Assembly (NCBI GenBank): GCA_025774245.1
Contig: JALGWI010000022.1
Location: 1-41,824, forward strand
Source: a bacterium
GTDB taxonomy: Bacteria; Joyebacterota; Joyebacteria; Joyebacterales; Joyebacteraceae
Direction: 5' to 3'
DNA: 41,824 nt
How positions within the stretch are numbered: position 1 is the first letter of the stretch; every line of letters starts with the position of its first letter. The notes beneath the pieces are model-generated. The model did not search any database. It was not told where the DNA came from and saw only the letters and a list, made by a program, of their open reading frames with translations. Positions 39,025-41,824 of the stretch are shown piece by piece. A program made the translations under genes and the position numbers.

Positions 39025-40512
39025 TCACACGTGCTCGATCTCGGTGTGGCTGCAGATGTCGGTCGACGTCGTGCAGAGGTCGCTCATCGAGAGCCCGTGC
39101 ACGTCGCTGTTCCCGGTGAGACGCGCGAAGTCCTTGAGCTCGATGGTCGACACCCTGAGGAAATTCTCGAGCTTCTTCGCCGAGATGTCGACCCTGAACC
39201 TCTCGCGAAGCTCCGGGTCCTGCGTCGTGACGCCGACCGGGCACAGGCCCGTGTCGCAGAGCCGGTACTGCTGGCACGCGCACGCCATGAGCGCGGCCGT
39301 ACCGATCGCTATGGCGTCGGCCCCCATCGCAAGGGCCTTGGCGAAGTCCGGCGACACGCGGAGCCCGCCGGTGATCACGAGCGTCACGCCTCGCGCGCCG
39401 TTCGAATCCAGGAACTTCCGAGCCCGATAGAGCGCGTAGATCGTCGGCACCGAGGTCGCCGCCTTGATGAACTTCGGCGCAGCCGCCGTCGCCCCCGGCC
39501 TGCCATCGACGGTAATGAAGTCCGGCTCCGCGGCGAGCGCCACCTCGAGATCAGCCTCGATGTTGCCGGCGGCGATCTTCACGCCGATCGGCCGCCCGCC
39601 GGATTCCGTTCTGAGCCAGCCGACCTTCCTCCTGAGATCGTAGCCGTCCCTGATGTCCCGGAACCGTGCCGGGCTCACGATGTCGCTGCCCTCCGCGAAC
39701 CCCCTGATGTCGCCGATCTCCTTCGTCACCTTCTCGGCCGGGAGGTGCGCCCCCATGCCGGGCTTCGAAGACTGGCCGATCTTGATCTCGATGGCGTCCG
39801 CGGCGCGCAGGTTCTCCGGCGTCACGCTGTACTCGTTGGGGACGTACTCGAAGATGTAACGGTGGGAGCTCTCCATCGCCTCCTTCAGGATCCCGCCCTC
39901 GCCGGAGCACATCGCCGTCTCGACGGCCGCGCTGCCCTTCGCGAGCGCGAGCTTCACGTCCCTCGACAGTGCGCCGAACGACATATGGGTGACGAAGACG
40001 GGCGTCTCGATCTCGAGCGGCTGCTTCGCATTCGGCCCGATGACGGTTCGCGCACTGATCGGCTCGTCCTGGTTGAGGGGCATCCTGGCGAGCTGCGCGC
40101 CCTTGATGAGGATCTCGTCCCACGAGATCACGTCCCTCCGGGTCCTCATGGGCTCGATGATCGACTCGCCGGTCACGGACATCCTGTGGATGTCCTCCAT
40201 GTGCCGCTCGAGCTCGTCGGTCTCACGGCGCCACTCGCCGAGGTAGCTCTCCACGTCGATCGTCGTCTTGTGCGTGTAGACGATCGTGTCCTCCGCCCCC
40301 CGCGACGGATCGATGACCGTCTCCTCGACGCGCACCGTCTTCACCTTCTCCTGGAGGGGCTTCAGGTGCTCCCTCTTGGAGTCGCAGATCGGACAGCGCC
40401 AGTCCTCGGGGAAATCCTGCACGGTGGTCCCCGGCTTGATGTTCGTCCTCGAGTCACCACGCGCGTCGTCGTATTCGAAGGTCTTGCAGACATCGCAGAG
40501 GTACTTGGCCAC
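39025..40512 (-). CDS. Rubredoxin-glutamate synthase FMN domain fusion
   Basis: A cytoplasmic redox enzyme related to the FMN/iron-sulfur synthase domain of GltB. In the 495-aa protein, residues 1-55 are a rubredoxin (YLCDVCKTFEYDD, WRCPICDSKREHLKPL: four Cys that bind one iron). The rest is an FMN-binding barrel (TPVFVTHMSFGALS, SGEGGILKEAM, EIKIGQSSKPGMGAHL, ITVDGRPGATAAAP, ALAMGADAIAIGTAALMA). Cysteines CACQQYRLCDTGLCPVG bind a 3Fe-4S cluster. There is no amidotransferase domain, as in archaeal-type GltB relatives, so an ammonia source or partner must be separate, or the reaction differs. The start is the GTG at 40512 after AGGAGGTG; the rubredoxin would serve as the built-in electron donor. 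Confidence 0.9.
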   Translation of the reverse strand: MAKYLCDVCKTFEYDDARGDSRTNIKPGTTVQDFPEDWRCPICDSKREHLKPLQEKVKTVRVEETVIDPSRGAEDTIVYTHKTTIDVESYLGEWRRETDELERHMEDIHRMSVTGESIIEPMRTRRDVISWDEILIKGAQLARMPLNQDEPISARTVIGPNAKQPLEIETPVFVTHMSFGALSRDVKLALAKGSAAVETAMCSGEGGILKEAMESSHRYIFEYVPNEYSVTPENLRAADAIEIKIGQSSKPGMGAHLPAEKVTKEIGDIRGFAEGSDIVSPARFRDIRDGYDLRRKVGWLRTESGGRPIGVKIAAGNIEADLEVALAAEPDFITVDGRPGATAAAPKFIKAATSVPTIYALYRARKFLDSNGARGVTLVITGGLRVSPDFAKALAMGADAIAIGTAALMACACQQYRLCDTGLCPVGVTTQDPELRERFRVDISAKKLENFLRVSTIELKDFARLTGNSDVHGLSMSDLCTTSTDICSHTEIEHV

Positions 40513-40620
40513 GGGGCACCTCCTCTCGCGGCTGATACGGAGTGGTCTGAGCGATTGCCCGAGGGTACCACAGGCGATGCGTGAGAGGGGGGCGGAAGTG
40601 GGGGCGCGAACCACCGCGTC

Positions 40621-41791
40621 CTAGGGCGCGGCGAAGCCAAGAGCCGGGAGCGCGTTCCCGTCGAGGTCGAAGAGGATCAGGTTCTCGTAGGGGTTCGGTG
40701 GCCCGTCCGGGAGCGAGAGGAAATCGGGCTCCCAGTAGATGAAGCCCGTCCCGAGTCCGCCGGGCGTTCCCTCGATCGCCGCGAGGGCGTCCCGGAGGAA
40801 GTCGAGCTGTCCCTCCGGCGTCGCAGGGTAGCCGGGGTGGAGCTGGCCCGGCTCGGTGACGAAGTTCCCGGTCGCGTCGTTTCCGTCGAGCGTCCACGGG
40901 TAGGCGGTCTCGACGACCTGGATCTCCTTCCCGTACCGCTCTGAAAGGTCCCCGAGGTTCCCGCGAAGATCGTCGAGCGTCCCGTGCCACCACGGGTAGA
41001 AGGAGAGGCCGATCACGTCGAAGTCGACGCCGGTGGCGAACACGTCGTCGTAGAACCAGCGGCTCCTCGCATTGTCGCACCCATCCGCCACGTGGACGAC
41101 GATTCTCGGGCGCCCGTCCGGCGGCAGGCTGTCGCGCACCGCGGCCGCGGCGGCCGAGAGGAGCTGCGTGAACTGCGACCACTGCGCGGGCGTGTCCCAC
41201 TCGCTTCCCGGCCACCCGACGCGTCCCTCGTCCCAGAGGAAACCGCCGTCGATCTCGTTCCCGATCTGCACGTATGCGGGCAGGACACCCTCGTCCCTGA
41301 ACCGCCGAACGACCGCGTTCGTGTAGGTGTAGACCGAGTCGACGAGTGTCGGGAAATCGAGCCCTTCCCAGGCCGCGGGTTTCGTCTGGTGTCCGGGGTC
41401 GGCCCAGGTGTCCGAGTAGTGGATGTCGAGCATGAGGTCGAAGCCGGCCGCCTTGACGCCAGTGCTCGTCCGGCGTGTGCCAGAGACGCAGGCGCACCAG
41501 CGTGAAGCCGTGCTCGCGAAAGATGACGAGCGGATCGTTCGTCACCCCGTCGACGCCGTACTCGGCGCCGGCCGAGAGAAGCCGCGGCAGGAACGAGAGG
41601 TCGGCGCCGATCAGCCGGTCGGCCGAGCTCCGTTTCGCGTCGTGGTCGGAGTGCGCGGGTTCCGGGATGAGCGCGGAGGAGGCCGGGACAGCCGTGGTTG
41701 CGGCCACGACGAGGGTCGCGAGAAACGTGTGGAGTGCGCGTGTTCTCAGAGGGGGTCTCCCGACAGAGCGGCCGAACCGGCCGCGGCCCAC
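40621..41791 (-). pseudogene. GH53 endo-beta-1,4-galactanase, disrupted
   Basis: A secreted hydrolase of arabinogalactan side chains, now in two frames. The GTG at 41791 opens a signal peptide (RALHTFLATLVVAATTAVPA) and the first GH53 part, LIGADLSFLPRLLSAGAEYG to RLRLWHTPDEHW. The next expected segment is missing about 14 residues, and the sequence resumes in another frame as VKAAGFDLMLDIHYSDTWAD. From there it continues with the acid/base Glu in YVQIGNEIDGG, the nucleophile Glu in VVETAYPW and a complete C-terminus (NALPALGFAAP). The break is near 41456-41463. It could be a true small deletion or an assembly error. If intact, the enzyme would be about 400 aa. Confidence 0.8.
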
Positions 41792-41801
41792 CGCCGTCCT
41801 T

Positions 41802-41824
41802 CTACTTCGCGACGACCACCTTCC
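41802..41824 (-). CDS. Last codons of an upstream gene, possibly FlgD-tailed
   Basis: The minus strand reads KVVVAK then TAG. This resembles the final strand of FlgD-like sorting domains (compare TRKMVLLK at 38083). The rest lies beyond the window, so the assignment is tentative. Confidence 0.35.

Noticed and set aside
1-41824. tRNA, rRNA or CRISPR loci
   Set aside because: No T-loop/acceptor pattern, rRNA signature or regularly spaced short repeats were seen on either strand.

Overview
The window is about 42 kb of GC-rich bacterial chromosome, dense with genes that start from clear Shine-Dalgarno sites. Two intact secreted proteins end in a FlgD-like beta domain with a PNPF motif (24034-26472 and 38083-38610), and the right edge clips what may be a third. 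This C-terminal sorting style is typical of the FCB superphylum. Together with the secreted proteins of unknown function, the gingipain-type peptidase and the sulfatase, it suggests an uncultured lineage such as Eisenbacteria or Krumholzibacteriota. That placement is inference; there is no rRNA or tRNA gene in the window.

Layout, left to right. (1) 1-7200, minus strand: a hydrogenase-maturation cluster hypF-hypC-hypD-hypE-hypA (no hypB, no hydrogenase subunits) followed by glgP, which runs off the left edge. (2) 7244-9611, minus: a GT39-like membrane glycosyltransferase with a polybasic loop, and a one-helix small protein. (3) 9862-14311, plus: an FmdE-like protein translationally coupled to an ECF transporter S component, an archaeal-type threonyl-tRNA synthetase, an MBL-fold hydrolase and an outer-membrane barrel protein. 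(4) 14371-17050, minus: a B12-binding radical SAM protein, a TPR remnant, and an XRE regulator/membrane-protein pair with a palindromic operator inside its promoter. (5) 17243-21897: a secreted protein, then an anaerobic sulfatase-maturating radical SAM enzyme convergent with a Ser-type sulfatase. (6) 22048-23468: a complete insertion sequence with long inverted repeats and a 17-bp target duplication; its transposase gene carries a +1 frameshift. (7) 24034-32685, minus: a C25 peptidase, then thiL, an M20 amidohydrolase, nnrD, acpS, a HAD phosphatase, a zinc-ribbon protein and endonuclease V. (8) 32804-34438, plus: a lipoprotein with a TPR-like middle and a TlpA-like thioredoxin domain whose first active-site Cys is encoded by UGA, with a SECIS-like hairpin immediately downstream. 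It is very probably a selenoprotein. (9) 34576-38610, minus: a 1125-residue repeat-rich surface protein and a FlgD-tailed secreted protein. (10) 39025-41824, minus: a rubredoxin-glutamate synthase fusion, a disrupted GH53 galactanase and the last codons of another gene.

The strongest biological points are the TPR-TlpA selenoprotein, the archaeal-type ThrRS with its own promoter and structured leader, the sulfatase/maturase pair, the rubredoxin fusion, the FmdE-ECF pair with an apparent CTG start, and several promoter-embedded inverted repeats. All functional names come from reading motifs by eye; no database search was made.
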